This document shows positions 37,512 to 46,351 of a stretch of DNA of 64,000 nt, in pieces. Source of the stretch: Streptomyces sp. ISL-10 (GTDB taxonomy: Bacteria > Actinomycetota > Actinomycetes > Streptomycetales > Streptomycetaceae). The position numbers and the translations under genes are program-made. A model generated the notes under the pieces. It was not told where the DNA came from. It searched no databases and worked only from the letters and a program-made list of their open reading frames with translations. Each line of letters starts with the position of its first letter. Within the stretch, counting starts at the first letter, position 1. The stretch spans positions 62,001 through 126,000 of the forward strand of contig NZ_JAGGOJ010000014.1 of the NCBI RefSeq assembly GCF_018614575.1, in the 5' to 3' direction.

Positions 37512-38594
37512 ATGGGTTCGGTTCGCGTAGCCATCGTCGGCGTGGGCAACTGCGCCGCCTCGCTGGTGCAGGGCGTCGAGTACTACAAGGACGCCGACCC
37601 GGCCGGCAAGGTGCCGGGTCTGATGCACGTCCAGTTCGGCGACTACCACGTGCGTGACGTCGAGTTCGTTGCCGCCTTCGACGTGGACGCCAAGAAGGTC
37701 GGCCTCGACCTGGCCGACGCCATCGGCGCCAGCGAGAACAACACCATCAAGATCTGCGACGTGCCGTCCACCGGCGTCACCGTGCAGCGCGGCCACACCC
37801 TGGACGGTCTGGGCAAGTACTACCGTCAGACCATCGAGGAGTCTCCCGAGGCCCCGGTCGACATCGTCCAGGTCCTCAAGGACAAGCAGGTCGACGTCCT
37901 GGTCTGCTACCTGCCCGTCGGTTCCGAGGACGCTGCGAAGTACTACGCGCAGTGCGCCATCGACGCCAAGGTCGGCTTCGTCAACGCCCTCCCGGTGTTC
38001 ATCGCCGGCACCAAGGAGTGGGCGGACAAGTTCACCGAGGCCGGTGTCCCGATCGTCGGCGACGACATCAAGTCGCAGGTCGGCGCCACCATCACCCACC
38101 GTGTGATGGCGAAGCTCTTCGAGGACCGGGGCGTCATCCTGGACCGCACGATGCAGCTGAACGTCGGCGGCAACATGGACTTCAAGAACATGCTCGAGCG
38201 CGAGCGTCTGGAGTCCAAGAAGATCTCGAAGACGCAGGCCGTCACCTCGCAGATCCCGGACCGCGACATGGGCGAGAAGAACGTCCACATCGGTCCGTCG
38301 GACTACGTGGCCTGGCTGGACGACCGCAAGTGGGCATACGTCCGCCTGGAGGGTCGTGCCTTCGGTGACGTCCCGCTGAACCTGGAGTACAAGCTCGAGG
38401 TGTGGGACTCGCCGAACTCCGCGGGTGTCATCATCGATGCCCTGCGCGCCGCGAAGATCGCCAAGGACCGCGGTATCGGCGGTCCGATCCTCTCCGCGTC
38501 CTCGTACTTCATGAAGTCGCCGCCGGTCCAGTACTTCGACGACCAGGCGCGGGAGAGCGTCGAGAAGTTCATCAAGGGCGAGGTCGAGCGCTAA
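37512..38594 (+). CDS. ino1: Inositol-3-phosphate synthase
   Basis: 360-residue NAD-dependent enzyme that turns glucose 6-phosphate into myo-inositol 3-phosphate, used for phosphatidylinositol, mannosides and mycothiol. Visible: the nucleotide loop [16 protein letters not shown] at the N-terminus, the NALPVFIAG and [15 protein letters not shown] active-site blocks, the [11 protein letters not shown] segment, and [13 protein letters not shown]. The short length is the actinobacterial/archaeal form. ATG 37512. Downstream of a PadR gene and followed by a strong terminator. Confidence 0.96.
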   Translation: MGSVRVAIVGVGNCAASLVQGVEYYKDADPAGKVPGLMHVQFGDYHVRDVEFVAAFDVDAKKVGLDLADAIGASENNTIKICDVPSTGVTVQRGHTLDGLGKYYRQTIEESPEAPVDIVQVLKDKQVDVLVCYLPVGSEDAAKYYAQCAIDAKVGFVNALPVFIAGTKEWADKFTEAGVPIVGDDIKSQVGATITHRVMAKLFEDRGVILDRTMQLNVGGNMDFKNMLERERLESKKISKTQAVTSQIPDRDMGEKNVHIGPSDYVAWLDDRKWAYVRLEGRAFGDVPLNLEYKLEVWDSPNSAGVIIDALRAAKIAKDRGIGGPILSASSYFMKSPPVQYFDDQARESVEKFIKGEVER

Positions 38595-38612
38595 GCGTTC
38601 GACCTGTCCGAT

Positions 38613-38653
38613 CGAGGAGGGTCCCCGGGTCATCGGCCCGGGGACCCTCCTCG
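38613..38653 (+). terminator. Strong terminator after ino1
   Basis: CGAGGAGGGTCCCCGGG at 38613-38629 pairs perfectly over 17 bp with CCCGGGGACCCTCCTCG at 38637-38653 across a 7-nt loop. Confidence 0.9.
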
Positions 38654-38671
38654 TATGTGACGCTTGCTCAC

Positions 38672-39940
38672 ATGTCCGCTGTACGTGATCTGCGCGTACT
38701 ACTGCGCCTGTCCGACTTCCGCCGACTGCTGGCCGTCCGACTGCTCTCCCAGGCGGCCGACGGCGTCTATCAGGTCGCGCTCGCCGCGTACGTGGTCTTC
38801 TCACCCGAGAGGCAGACCTCCCCGGCGGCCATCGCCTCCGCCATGGCCGTCCTGCTGCTCCCGTACTCCTTCGTCGGCCCCTTCGCCGGTGTACTTCTCG
38901 ATCGCTGGCAGCGCCGACAGGTCCTTCTCCACGGCAACCTCCTGCGCGCCGTCCTCGCCGGCGGTACGGCGCTGCTGATCCTGTTCTCGGTGCCGGACTG
39001 GCTCCTCTACGCCTCCGCGTTGTCCGTCACGGCCGTCAACCGGTTCGTCCTGGCCGGACTGTCGGCCGCCCTGCCCCGGGTGGTCGACGCCGACCGCCTC
39101 GTCATGGCCAACTCCGTCTCGCCCACCGCAGGCACCCTGGCCGCCACCGCCGGCGGCGGGCTGGCCTTCCTGGTCCGTCTCGTCGCCGCCGAGTCCGATG
39201 CCGTGGTGGTGCTACTCGGGGCGGTGCTCTATCTCTGCTCCGCCGTGGCGTCGCTGCGCATGGCGCGTGAACTGCTCGGCCCCGACCCGGAGCTCGTGCA
39301 GCCCCGTCTGCTCGTGGCGATCGCCTCCACGGCACGTGGGCTGATGGGCGGGCTGCGGCATCTCGCACAGCGCCCTCCGGCGGCTCATGCGCTGGCAGCC
39401 ATGACGCTGATGCGGTTCTGCTACGGGGCGCTCACCGTGATGGTGCTGATGCTGTGCCGGTACGCCTGGTCCGAAACCGAATCGGACGGGCTTGCCCTCC
39501 TCGGCCTGGCACTCGCCTTCTCGGGCGCGGGGTTCTTCGCCGCTGCTGTGCTGTCACCCTCGGGCGTCGGACGTCTCGGCCGGTACGGCTGGATGGTGGC
39601 CTGTGCCGCGACGGCGGCCCTCCTGGAACCGGCGCTAGGCCTGCCGTTCAGGCCCGGGCCGATGCTGGCCGCCGCCTTCGTTCTGGGGCTCGTCACCCAA
39701 GGGGCGAAGATCGCGACGGACACGATCGTCCAGACCACCACGGACGACTCCTTCCGCGGCCGGATCTTCGCTCTCTACGACATGCTGTTCAATGTGGGCT
39801 TCGTCGGAGCGGCCGGTCTCGCGGCACTCATGCTGCCCCCGGACGGCAGATCGGCTCCGCTGGTCGGGTTGGTCGCGGCGGTCTATGCGGTGGTCGCGGT
39901 GGCGCTGGCCCGCGGGAAGCGTTCCGGGGAGATGCCATAA
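38672..39940 (+). CDS. MFS transporter
   Basis: 422-residue major facilitator with 11-12 predicted helices. The start RVLLRLSDFRRLLAVRLLSQ and the segment LPYSFVGPFAGVLLDRWQRR are typical of the MFS_3/enterobactin-exporter-like group. ATG 38672 is chosen; GTG 38657 in frame would add five residues. It begins 19 bp after the ino1 terminator. Two parS sites lie just after its stop. Substrate unknown. Confidence 0.85.
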   Translation: MSAVRDLRVLLRLSDFRRLLAVRLLSQAADGVYQVALAAYVVFSPERQTSPAAIASAMAVLLLPYSFVGPFAGVLLDRWQRRQVLLHGNLLRAVLAGGTALLILFSVPDWLLYASALSVTAVNRFVLAGLSAALPRVVDADRLVMANSVSPTAGTLAATAGGGLAFLVRLVAAESDAVVVLLGAVLYLCSAVASLRMARELLGPDPELVQPRLLVAIASTARGLMGGLRHLAQRPPAAHALAAMTLMRFCYGALTVMVLMLCRYAWSETESDGLALLGLALAFSGAGFFAAAVLSPSGVGRLGRYGWMVACAATAALLEPALGLPFRPGPMLAAAFVLGLVTQGAKIATDTIVQTTTDDSFRGRIFALYDMLFNVGFVGAAGLAALMLPPDGRSAPLVGLVAAVYAVVAVALARGKRSGEMP

Positions 39941-39955
39941 AGCCGCCGGGGCGAT

Positions 39956-39969
39956 GTTTCACGTGAAAC
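39956..39969. other. parS centromere site 4
   Basis: Perfect GTTTCACGTGAAAC palindrome, 16 bp after the MFS stop codon; first of a close pair. Confidence 0.95.
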
Positions 39970-39999
39970 ACCGCCCCGCCGCAGTCGTCCCAGGCGCAT

Positions 40000-40013
40000 G
40001 TTTCACGTGAAAC
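40000..40013. other. parS centromere site 5
   Basis: Perfect GTTTCACGTGAAAC palindrome, 44 bp (about four helical turns) from site 4 and 18 bp from the stop of the convergent CCA enzyme gene. Confidence 0.95.
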
Positions 40014-40031
40014 ATCGCACCCGTTGCTCGC

Positions 40032-41498
40032 TCAGCCCTGAGCCGCCCACCACTCCTTGAGCGCGGCAACAGCGGCATCGTGCTCCATCGGCCCGTTCTC
40101 CAGACGCAAATCGAGGAGGAACGCATACGCCTTGCCGATGACCGGACCCGGCCCCACGCCCAGGACCTCCTGGATCTGGTTGCCGTTGAGGTCCGGCCGG
40201 ATCGCGTCCAGCTCCTCCTGCTCCTGCAACTGGCCAATGCGCTCTTCCAGCCCGTCGTACGCCCGGGAGAGCGCAGTGGCCTTCCGCTTGTTCCGGGTCG
40301 TGCAGTCCGAGCGCGTCAGCTTGTGCAGCCGGGTCAGCAGCGGCCCGGCGTCCCGCACATAGCGCCGCACCGCCGAATCCGTCCACTCGCCGGTGCCGTA
40401 GCCGTGGAAACGCAGATGCAGCTCGACGAGCCTCGCGACGTCCTTGACCATCTCGTTCGAGTACTTGAGCGCCGCCATCCGCTTCTTGACCATCTTCGCT
40501 CCCACCACCTCGTGGTGATGGAAGGAGACGCGCCCGTCCTTCTCGAACCGCCGCGTCCTCGGCTTTCCGATGTCGTGGAGCAGAGCAGCGAGCCTCAGCA
40601 CCAGGTCCGGACCGTCGTCCTCGAGGTCGATGGCCTGGTCGAGCACAGTGAGCGAGTGCTCGTACACATCCTTGTGGCGGTGGTGCTCATCACTTTCGAG
40701 ACGCAGCGCAGGCAGCTCGGGCATCACATACTCGGCGATCCCGGTGTCCACGAGCAGCCCCAGACCCTTGCAGGGCTGCGCGGACAGCAGCAGCTTGTTC
40801 AGTTCGTCGCGCACACGTTCAGCGGAGACGATCTCGATGCGCTGGGCCATCGCCCTCATGGCGGCCACCACCTCGGGCGCCACCTCGAAATCGAGCTGAG
40901 CCGCGAACCGGGCGGCGCGCATCATGCGCAGCGGATCGTCCGAGAAGGACTCCTCGGGGGTGCCGGGCGTCCTGAGCACGCGCGCCGCGAGGTCCCCAAG
41001 GCCTCCGTGCGGGTCGATGAACACCTTCTCCGGAAGGGCCACGGCCATGGCGTTCACCGTGAAGTCCCGACGGACGAGGTCCTCCTCGATGGAGTCGCCG
41101 TAGGACACCTCGGGTTTGCGCGACGTCCGGTCATAGGCCTCCGAACGGTAGGTGGTCACCTCGATCTGGAAGCGCTGCACCTCGTCCCCGACCCGGCCTT
41201 CCTTCTGCGCGCCGACCGTGCCGAAGGCGATGCCGACGTCCCAGACCGAGTCCGCCCACGGCCGGATGATCTTCAGTACGTCCTCGGGCCGAGCGTCCGT
41301 CGTGAAGTCGAGATCGTTGCCGAGCCGGCCGAGAAGTGCGTCACGTACCGACCCTCCGACCAGGGCGAGACTGAACCCGGCCTCCTGGAAACGGCGGGCA
41401 AGATCGTCGGCGACCGGTGACACCCGCAGCAATTCGCTCACCGCGCGGCGTTGCACCTGGTTCAGGGCGTTGGGGTTGTCTTCATTGGCGTTCGGCAC
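40032..41498 (-). CDS. cca: CCA tRNA nucleotidyltransferase
   Basis: 488-residue class II nucleotidyltransferase that builds or repairs the 3' CCA end of tRNAs. Visible: LVGGSVRDALLGR and the catalytic GNDLDFTTDA (DxD) near residues 48-70, RRDFTVNAMA, DPLRMMRAARF, then a C-terminal HD phosphohydrolase region with LLHDIGKP. GTG 41498 gives the sequence start VPNANEDN; there is no Shine-Dalgarno and a TACCCT stands just upstream, so the message may be leaderless. An upstream in-frame ATG at 41654 would add a poorly biased leader. Confidence 0.93.
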   Translation of the reverse strand: MPNANEDNPNALNQVQRRAVSELLRVSPVADDLARRFQEAGFSLALVGGSVRDALLGRLGNDLDFTTDARPEDVLKIIRPWADSVWDVGIAFGTVGAQKEGRVGDEVQRFQIEVTTYRSEAYDRTSRKPEVSYGDSIEEDLVRRDFTVNAMAVALPEKVFIDPHGGLGDLAARVLRTPGTPEESFSDDPLRMMRAARFAAQLDFEVAPEVVAAMRAMAQRIEIVSAERVRDELNKLLLSAQPCKGLGLLVDTGIAEYVMPELPALRLESDEHHRHKDVYEHSLTVLDQAIDLEDDGPDLVLRLAALLHDIGKPRTRRFEKDGRVSFHHHEVVGAKMVKKRMAALKYSNEMVKDVARLVELHLRFHGYGTGEWTDSAVRRYVRDAGPLLTRLHKLTRSDCTTRNKRKATALSRAYDGLEERIGQLQEQEELDAIRPDLNGNQIQEVLGVGPGPVIGKAYAFLLDLRLENGPMEHDAAVAALKEWWAAQG

Positions 41499-41680
41499 AA
41501 CAGAAAAGGGTACGTGCCCGGGCCGACCGGAGCGCCCCGGTTTACGGCGACCCCGGAAGACCCTTGCGATCTTGTGATGCACTCCGCGGCACTTCGACAC
41601 AGCGGGCCTCGTTACCATGCCTGGACGCAAGAACCAGAGAACCACCACCGGCAAGCAGACGACGAGGGACGGGCGAGCGC

Positions 41681-44035
41681 GTGGCCGAGGCGGCAGACTT
41701 CCAGGGGATGCGTACTTCTCCTGCCCGCCGGTGGCTGCGTCGCTCAGCCTCCCTGCTCACCGGCGTACCTCTCGTGGCCGGGCTGCTCGGCGGCCCCGCG
41801 GCGCCGGCGGCGCATGCCGCGGAGGACGCCACCGGGTCGCGGACGGTCGATGTGTCTCTCGACACGTTCACGCCCTCGGCGCCGGGCAAGAAGGACACGA
41901 TCGTCATCTCCGGCACGGTAATCAACGAGGGCAAGCAGACGATCACGGACGCACACGTCGATCTGCGAGTGGGGCAGAAGCTGTCCGGTCGGACCTCCAT
42001 CGACCGTGCCGCGGAGCGCACCGGTTACTACCCAGGCCTCGACGGCCCGGAGATCGATGACAAGTACGCGGTCGAGATCCCACGGCTCGCCTCCGGCATC
42101 AGCCATGACTTCCGGCTCTCCGTCCCCGCCGACGAGCTCGACCTCGACGAGGACGGCGGCGTCTACCAGCTCGGGGTCTCGCTCTCCGGGCAGACCGCGA
42201 GCCTGCCGTTCGACCAGGTGCTGGGCATCGAGCGCACCTTCCTGCCGTGGCAACCCGAGGCGGCGGAGAAGAAGACGCGTCTGACCTACCTGTGGCCGCT
42301 GATCTCCTCCACCCATCTCACGTCCGAGACGGGCTCCGACGAGCAGCAGACGCCCGTCTTCGAGGACGAGTCGCTGGCAGCCGAGCTGTCCACCGGTGGC
42401 CGCCTCGATCAGCTCGTCTCCCTCGGCAGGGAACTGCCGGTCACCTGGGTGATCGACCCCGACCTGCTGGCCACCGTTGACGCCATGACGCGGGACTACC
42501 AGGTCAAGAAGGGGAACACCACGGTCCCCGGCAAGAACCAGGCCGTGGCCAAGCGCTGGCTGAGCGATCTCGAAGCGGCGGTGAAGGACCGCAAGGTCGT
42601 CGCCCTGCCGTTCGCCGATCCCGATCTGGCCTCCTTGGCCCACCGCGGCAAATCCGTCTCCGGCTCCCTCAGCCATCTGAAGCCGGCCACCGAGGTCGCC
42701 GCGATCACGGTGGAAACCGTCCTCCATGTGAAGGCGTCGACCGATTTCGCCTGGCCCGTGGAGGGGGCGATCGACTCCTCGATCGTCGATGTGGCCACGT
42801 CGGCCGGTGCGCACAAGGTGATCGCCCGTAGCGACAGCCTCCAGGACAGCCTGGGCTACACGCCCACCGCGGCCCGGCCCATCGGCGGCGGCACGACCGC
42901 GGTCGTCACCGACTCACGGCTCTCCAAGGCGTTCCAGGGCGACATGACCCGGTCGGACACCTCCACACTCGCCGTCCAGGAGTTTCTCGCCCAGTCACTC
43001 GCCGTGCTGCATCAGGCCCCAGCCAAGCAGCGCAGCATCGTCGTCGCCCCCCAGCGTGTGCCCACGGCCGTCCAGGCCCAGTCCATGGCTCGTGCCCTCC
43101 AGGCCCTCGGCACCCAGCGATGGACCCAGCCGCTGGACCTGGTCGCCGCCGCGGACGCGAAGCCGGACGCAGACGCCAACACCAAGGTGCCCAGCACTTC
43201 CCAGTACCCGGGCAAGCTCCGCAAGCAGGAGCTGCCCGTCGAGGCGTTCCAGGACGTCAGGGGCACTCAGGAAGGCCTCGACATGTTCGAGGGCATCCTC
43301 ACCCAGGCCGACCGGGTGAACACGCCCTTCGGCAGGGCCATAGACCGCGAGCTGTCGGCCTCCTGGCGGGGCAACCCCGCGGCGGCCCAGCAGTACCGCA
43401 ACGGCGTGCGGAGCTATCTGCGGGACCTCACGGAAGAGGTCCAGCTGATCGAGAAGTCGGATGTGACTCTCTCCGGCCGCAGCGCCACGATTCCGGTCAC
43501 CGTGCAGAACGAGCTGGTCCAGGGCATCGACCATCTGGTGCTCCGGCTCACCTCGCACAACCCGACGCGTCTGAACCTCGACGGCGACAAGGGCATCGCC
43601 GAGCAGCGGGTCCAGATCGACGGCGGCCACAGCCAGACGGTGAAGTTCCCCGCGACGGCCAATGTCAACGGTCAGGTCCAGATGACCGCGCAGCTCTACA
43701 CGCAGGACGGCAAGCTGTACGGCCAGGCCATGGACTTCACGGTGAAGGTCTCCGAGATCACACCGACGGTCATGCTGGTGATCGCGGGCGGCGTTCTGCT
43801 TCTCGTGCTCGCCGGCATCAGGATGTACACCCAGCGCAAGCGCGCCGGCGCCGACGAGACGGCGGCTGCGGAGGCCGAGGAAGCGTCGAACGACGACGAC
43901 ACCGCCCGGGACGGGGCGGAAGGCACGCGGCGTGACATCGACGGCCCGGATCGCGGGCAGGCGAGTGACCTCGGACCGGAAACCCGACCCGAAAGCGGCG
44001 ACCCGTCGGGCGCTGGTGAGAAGGTGGACCGTTGA
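41681..44035 (+). CDS. DUF6049 secreted, membrane-anchored envelope protein
   Basis: 784-residue protein. An N-terminal signal sequence (RRWLRRSASLLTGVPLVAGLL, ending near AAHAAEDA) is followed by a ~680-residue extracytoplasmic region, one transmembrane helix near residues 700-720 (VMLVIAGGVLLLVLAGI) and an acidic cytoplasmic tail of ~65 residues. It matches the actinobacterial DUF6049 proteins that always lie next to murJ. Function unknown; the location suggests envelope or peptidoglycan assembly. GTG 41681 is preferred; ATG 41708 would still keep the signal peptide. 42 bp upstream of murJ, so probably one operon. Confidence 0.85.
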   Translation: MAEAADFQGMRTSPARRWLRRSASLLTGVPLVAGLLGGPAAPAAHAAEDATGSRTVDVSLDTFTPSAPGKKDTIVISGTVINEGKQTITDAHVDLRVGQKLSGRTSIDRAAERTGYYPGLDGPEIDDKYAVEIPRLASGISHDFRLSVPADELDLDEDGGVYQLGVSLSGQTASLPFDQVLGIERTFLPWQPEAAEKKTRLTYLWPLISSTHLTSETGSDEQQTPVFEDESLAAELSTGGRLDQLVSLGRELPVTWVIDPDLLATVDAMTRDYQVKKGNTTVPGKNQAVAKRWLSDLEAAVKDRKVVALPFADPDLASLAHRGKSVSGSLSHLKPATEVAAITVETVLHVKASTDFAWPVEGAIDSSIVDVATSAGAHKVIARSDSLQDSLGYTPTAARPIGGGTTAVVTDSRLSKAFQGDMTRSDTSTLAVQEFLAQSLAVLHQAPAKQRSIVVAPQRVPTAVQAQSMARALQALGTQRWTQPLDLVAAADAKPDADANTKVPSTSQYPGKLRKQELPVEAFQDVRGTQEGLDMFEGILTQADRVNTPFGRAIDRELSASWRGNPAAAQQYRNGVRSYLRDLTEEVQLIEKSDVTLSGRSATIPVTVQNELVQGIDHLVLRLTSHNPTRLNLDGDKGIAEQRVQIDGGHSQTVKFPATANVNGQVQMTAQLYTQDGKLYGQAMDFTVKVSEITPTVMLVIAGGVLLLVLAGIRMYTQRKRAGADETAAAEAEEASNDDDTARDGAEGTRRDIDGPDRGQASDLGPETRPESGDPSGAGEKVDR

Positions 44036-44077
44036 GCGATGTGGTGGCCGGTCGGCCGGGGACGATGAGGTGGGGTA

Positions 44078-46231
44078 GTGATGAACGCGCCGTACGACGG
44101 TGACCGCGGCCAAGGCACGGGTGAAGACCCGGCCGGCCAGGTCCCGCCGCCGCATCAGCCCGCTCCCGATCAGTTTCCCCAGGATCCCTACGTCCAGGAC
44201 GCCTACGCCCCCGACCCCTTCCAGTCGCAGGACCTCTCGGCCCAGGACCCGGTGGCCGAGGCGCTCTACGACCGGTCGGCGCACCCCCCACCGCCTCCGG
44301 GCACCTACCCGGAACCGCAGCCGCTCTACCAGCAGCCTCCTGCCTCCGCGTACGCCCCCGACCCCCGCGTCTGGGCCCAGACGCCGCCGCCCGAGCCGGA
44401 GGGGCCCTTGCGCCATCTCCCCTACGGGGACGCGGCCCGGACCACCGAGTTCACCGGCGTGGACGATCTCGTCACCCGCGCCGGCGACAACACCCCGGAA
44501 CCCGACGCATTCGCCCACCTCTTCCGGGACCAGCAGACCTCGGCGCAACCGGCTCCGGCACCCGAACCCGTGCCCGCGGCGCCCGCGCCGAAGAAGCCGG
44601 CCGGGAAGGCCTCGGGTCTGCTGAGGTCCAGCGCTGTGATGGCGGCCGGCACGCTGGTCTCCCGTCTCACCGGCTTTGTCCGCAGCCTGGTGATCACCGC
44701 GGCGCTGGGTGCGGCTTTTCTGGGTGACACATACACGGTCGCGTACACCCTGCCGACGATGATCTACATCCTCACCGTCGGCGGCGGGCTGAACTCTGTC
44801 TTCGTGCCGCAACTGGTGCGGGCGATGAAAAACGACGAGGACGGCGGCGAGGCCTACGCCAACCGCCTGCTCACCCTGGTGATGGTGGCGCTGGGCGCCA
44901 TCGTCGCCCTTGCCGTGTTCGCCGCGCCGCTGCTGATCCGGCTGATGTCGGACACCATCGCGAGCGACCAGGCGGCCAACAGTGTCGCCGTCACCTTCGC
45001 CCGCTACTGCCTGCCCACGATCTTCTTCATGGGCATCCATGTGGTCATGGGCCAAATCCTCAATGCCCGTGGGAAGTTCGGCGCGATGATGTGGACCCCG
45101 GTCCTCAACAACATCGTCATGATCACCACGTTCGGCCTCTTCATCTGGGTGTACGGCACCTCCGCCGAATCACAGATGGGTGTGCAGACGATCCCGCCGG
45201 AAGGCGTCCGTCTCCTCGGCATCGGAACCCTGCTCGGACTTGTCGTCCAAGCTCTGGCGATGATTCCGTACCTGCGTGAGACTGGCTTCCGCTTCCGCCC
45301 GCGGTTCGACTGGAAGGGCCACGGCCTGGGAAAGACGGTGAAGCTGGCCAAGTGGACGGTGCTCTTCGTCCTCGCCAACCAGGCCGGTGTGCTCGTCGTC
45401 ACCCAGCTCGCCACCGCGGCCGGTGAGGCCTCGGGTAAGCAGGGGGCGGGCTTCATCGCCTACACCAACGCCCAGCTCATCTGGGGCATGCCCCAGGCCA
45501 TCATCACCGTCTCCGTGATGGCCGCCCTCCTGCCACGCATCTCCCGCGCCGCCCACGACGACGATCCGGGTGCCGTACGGGACGACATCTCCCAGGGGCT
45601 GCGCAACTCCGCGGTCGCCATCGTCCCGGTCTCCTTCGCGTTCCTCGCGCTGGGCGTCCCGATGTCCACGCTGCTCTTCGCGTCGAGCGGCCAGGAGGCC
45701 GCCCGGGGCATGGGCTTCATCCTGATGGCCTTCGGTCTCGGCCTCATCCCCTACTCCGTGCAGTACGTCGTGCTCCGTGGCTTCTACGCGTACGAGGACA
45801 CCCGGACCCCGTTCTACAACACGGTCATCGTCGCCGCGGTCAACGCCGGTGCCTCCACGCTGTGTTACGTGCTGCTCCCGGCCCAATGGGCCGTTGTCGG
45901 CATGGGCGCCTCCTACGGATTCGCCTACGCGGTGGGTGTCGGAGTCGCCTGGCGACGGCTCAAGAAGCGCCTCGGCGGCGATCTGGACGGCCCGCATGTG
46001 ATGCGGACCTACGCACGGCTCTGCATGGCCTCCGTACCGGCCGCGATCGCGGGCGGTACAGCCGCCTTCGGCGTCATCAGGGCACTGGGCAGCGGCGCGG
46101 GCGGCTCAGTGGTGGCACTGGTCGTCGGCGGAGCCGTACTGCTGGGCGTCTTCTTCGTCGCGGCGAAGAGGATGCGCATCGCGGAACTCAACGCCATGGT
46201 CGGCATGGTCCGAGGACGTCTCGGTCGCTAG
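44078..46231 (+). CDS. murJ: Lipid II flippase MurJ (MviN)
   Basis: 717-residue MOP-superfamily protein that moves lipid II to the outer face of the membrane. The first ~180 residues are a Pro/Gln/Asp-rich cytoplasmic extension; 14 membrane helices follow, starting SSAVMAAGTLVSRLTGFVR, with GDTYTVAYTLPTM and the NARGKFGAMMWTPVLNN segment conserved. Start GTG 44078 or ATG 44081, with GAGGTGGGG just upstream. Unlike mycobacterial MviN, which carries a pseudokinase on its C-terminus, here the pseudokinase is the next, separate gene. Confidence 0.95.
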   Translation: MMNAPYDGDRGQGTGEDPAGQVPPPHQPAPDQFPQDPYVQDAYAPDPFQSQDLSAQDPVAEALYDRSAHPPPPPGTYPEPQPLYQQPPASAYAPDPRVWAQTPPPEPEGPLRHLPYGDAARTTEFTGVDDLVTRAGDNTPEPDAFAHLFRDQQTSAQPAPAPEPVPAAPAPKKPAGKASGLLRSSAVMAAGTLVSRLTGFVRSLVITAALGAAFLGDTYTVAYTLPTMIYILTVGGGLNSVFVPQLVRAMKNDEDGGEAYANRLLTLVMVALGAIVALAVFAAPLLIRLMSDTIASDQAANSVAVTFARYCLPTIFFMGIHVVMGQILNARGKFGAMMWTPVLNNIVMITTFGLFIWVYGTSAESQMGVQTIPPEGVRLLGIGTLLGLVVQALAMIPYLRETGFRFRPRFDWKGHGLGKTVKLAKWTVLFVLANQAGVLVVTQLATAAGEASGKQGAGFIAYTNAQLIWGMPQAIITVSVMAALLPRISRAAHDDDPGAVRDDISQGLRNSAVAIVPVSFAFLALGVPMSTLLFASSGQEAARGMGFILMAFGLGLIPYSVQYVVLRGFYAYEDTRTPFYNTVIVAAVNAGASTLCYVLLPAQWAVVGMGASYGFAYAVGVGVAWRRLKKRLGGDLDGPHVMRTYARLCMASVPAAIAGGTAAFGVIRALGSGAGGSVVALVVGGAVLLGVFFVAAKRMRIAELNAMVGMVRGRLGR

Positions 46232-46351
46232 GACGGACCGACCCTGGCACAACCATCGTCGGACGTCGCGTGTCGTGCATAGCGTCCGACTGTGGGCACA
46301 ATTGGCATGGCGTTTGGATACGGCGCAACGGATGGGGAGGCAGGAACGACG

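Noticed and set aside
39956-40013. Palindromes after the MFS gene as possible terminators
   Set aside because: They are exact parS sequences, too short and AT-rich for stable hairpins, and the same 14-mer recurs at seven other places.
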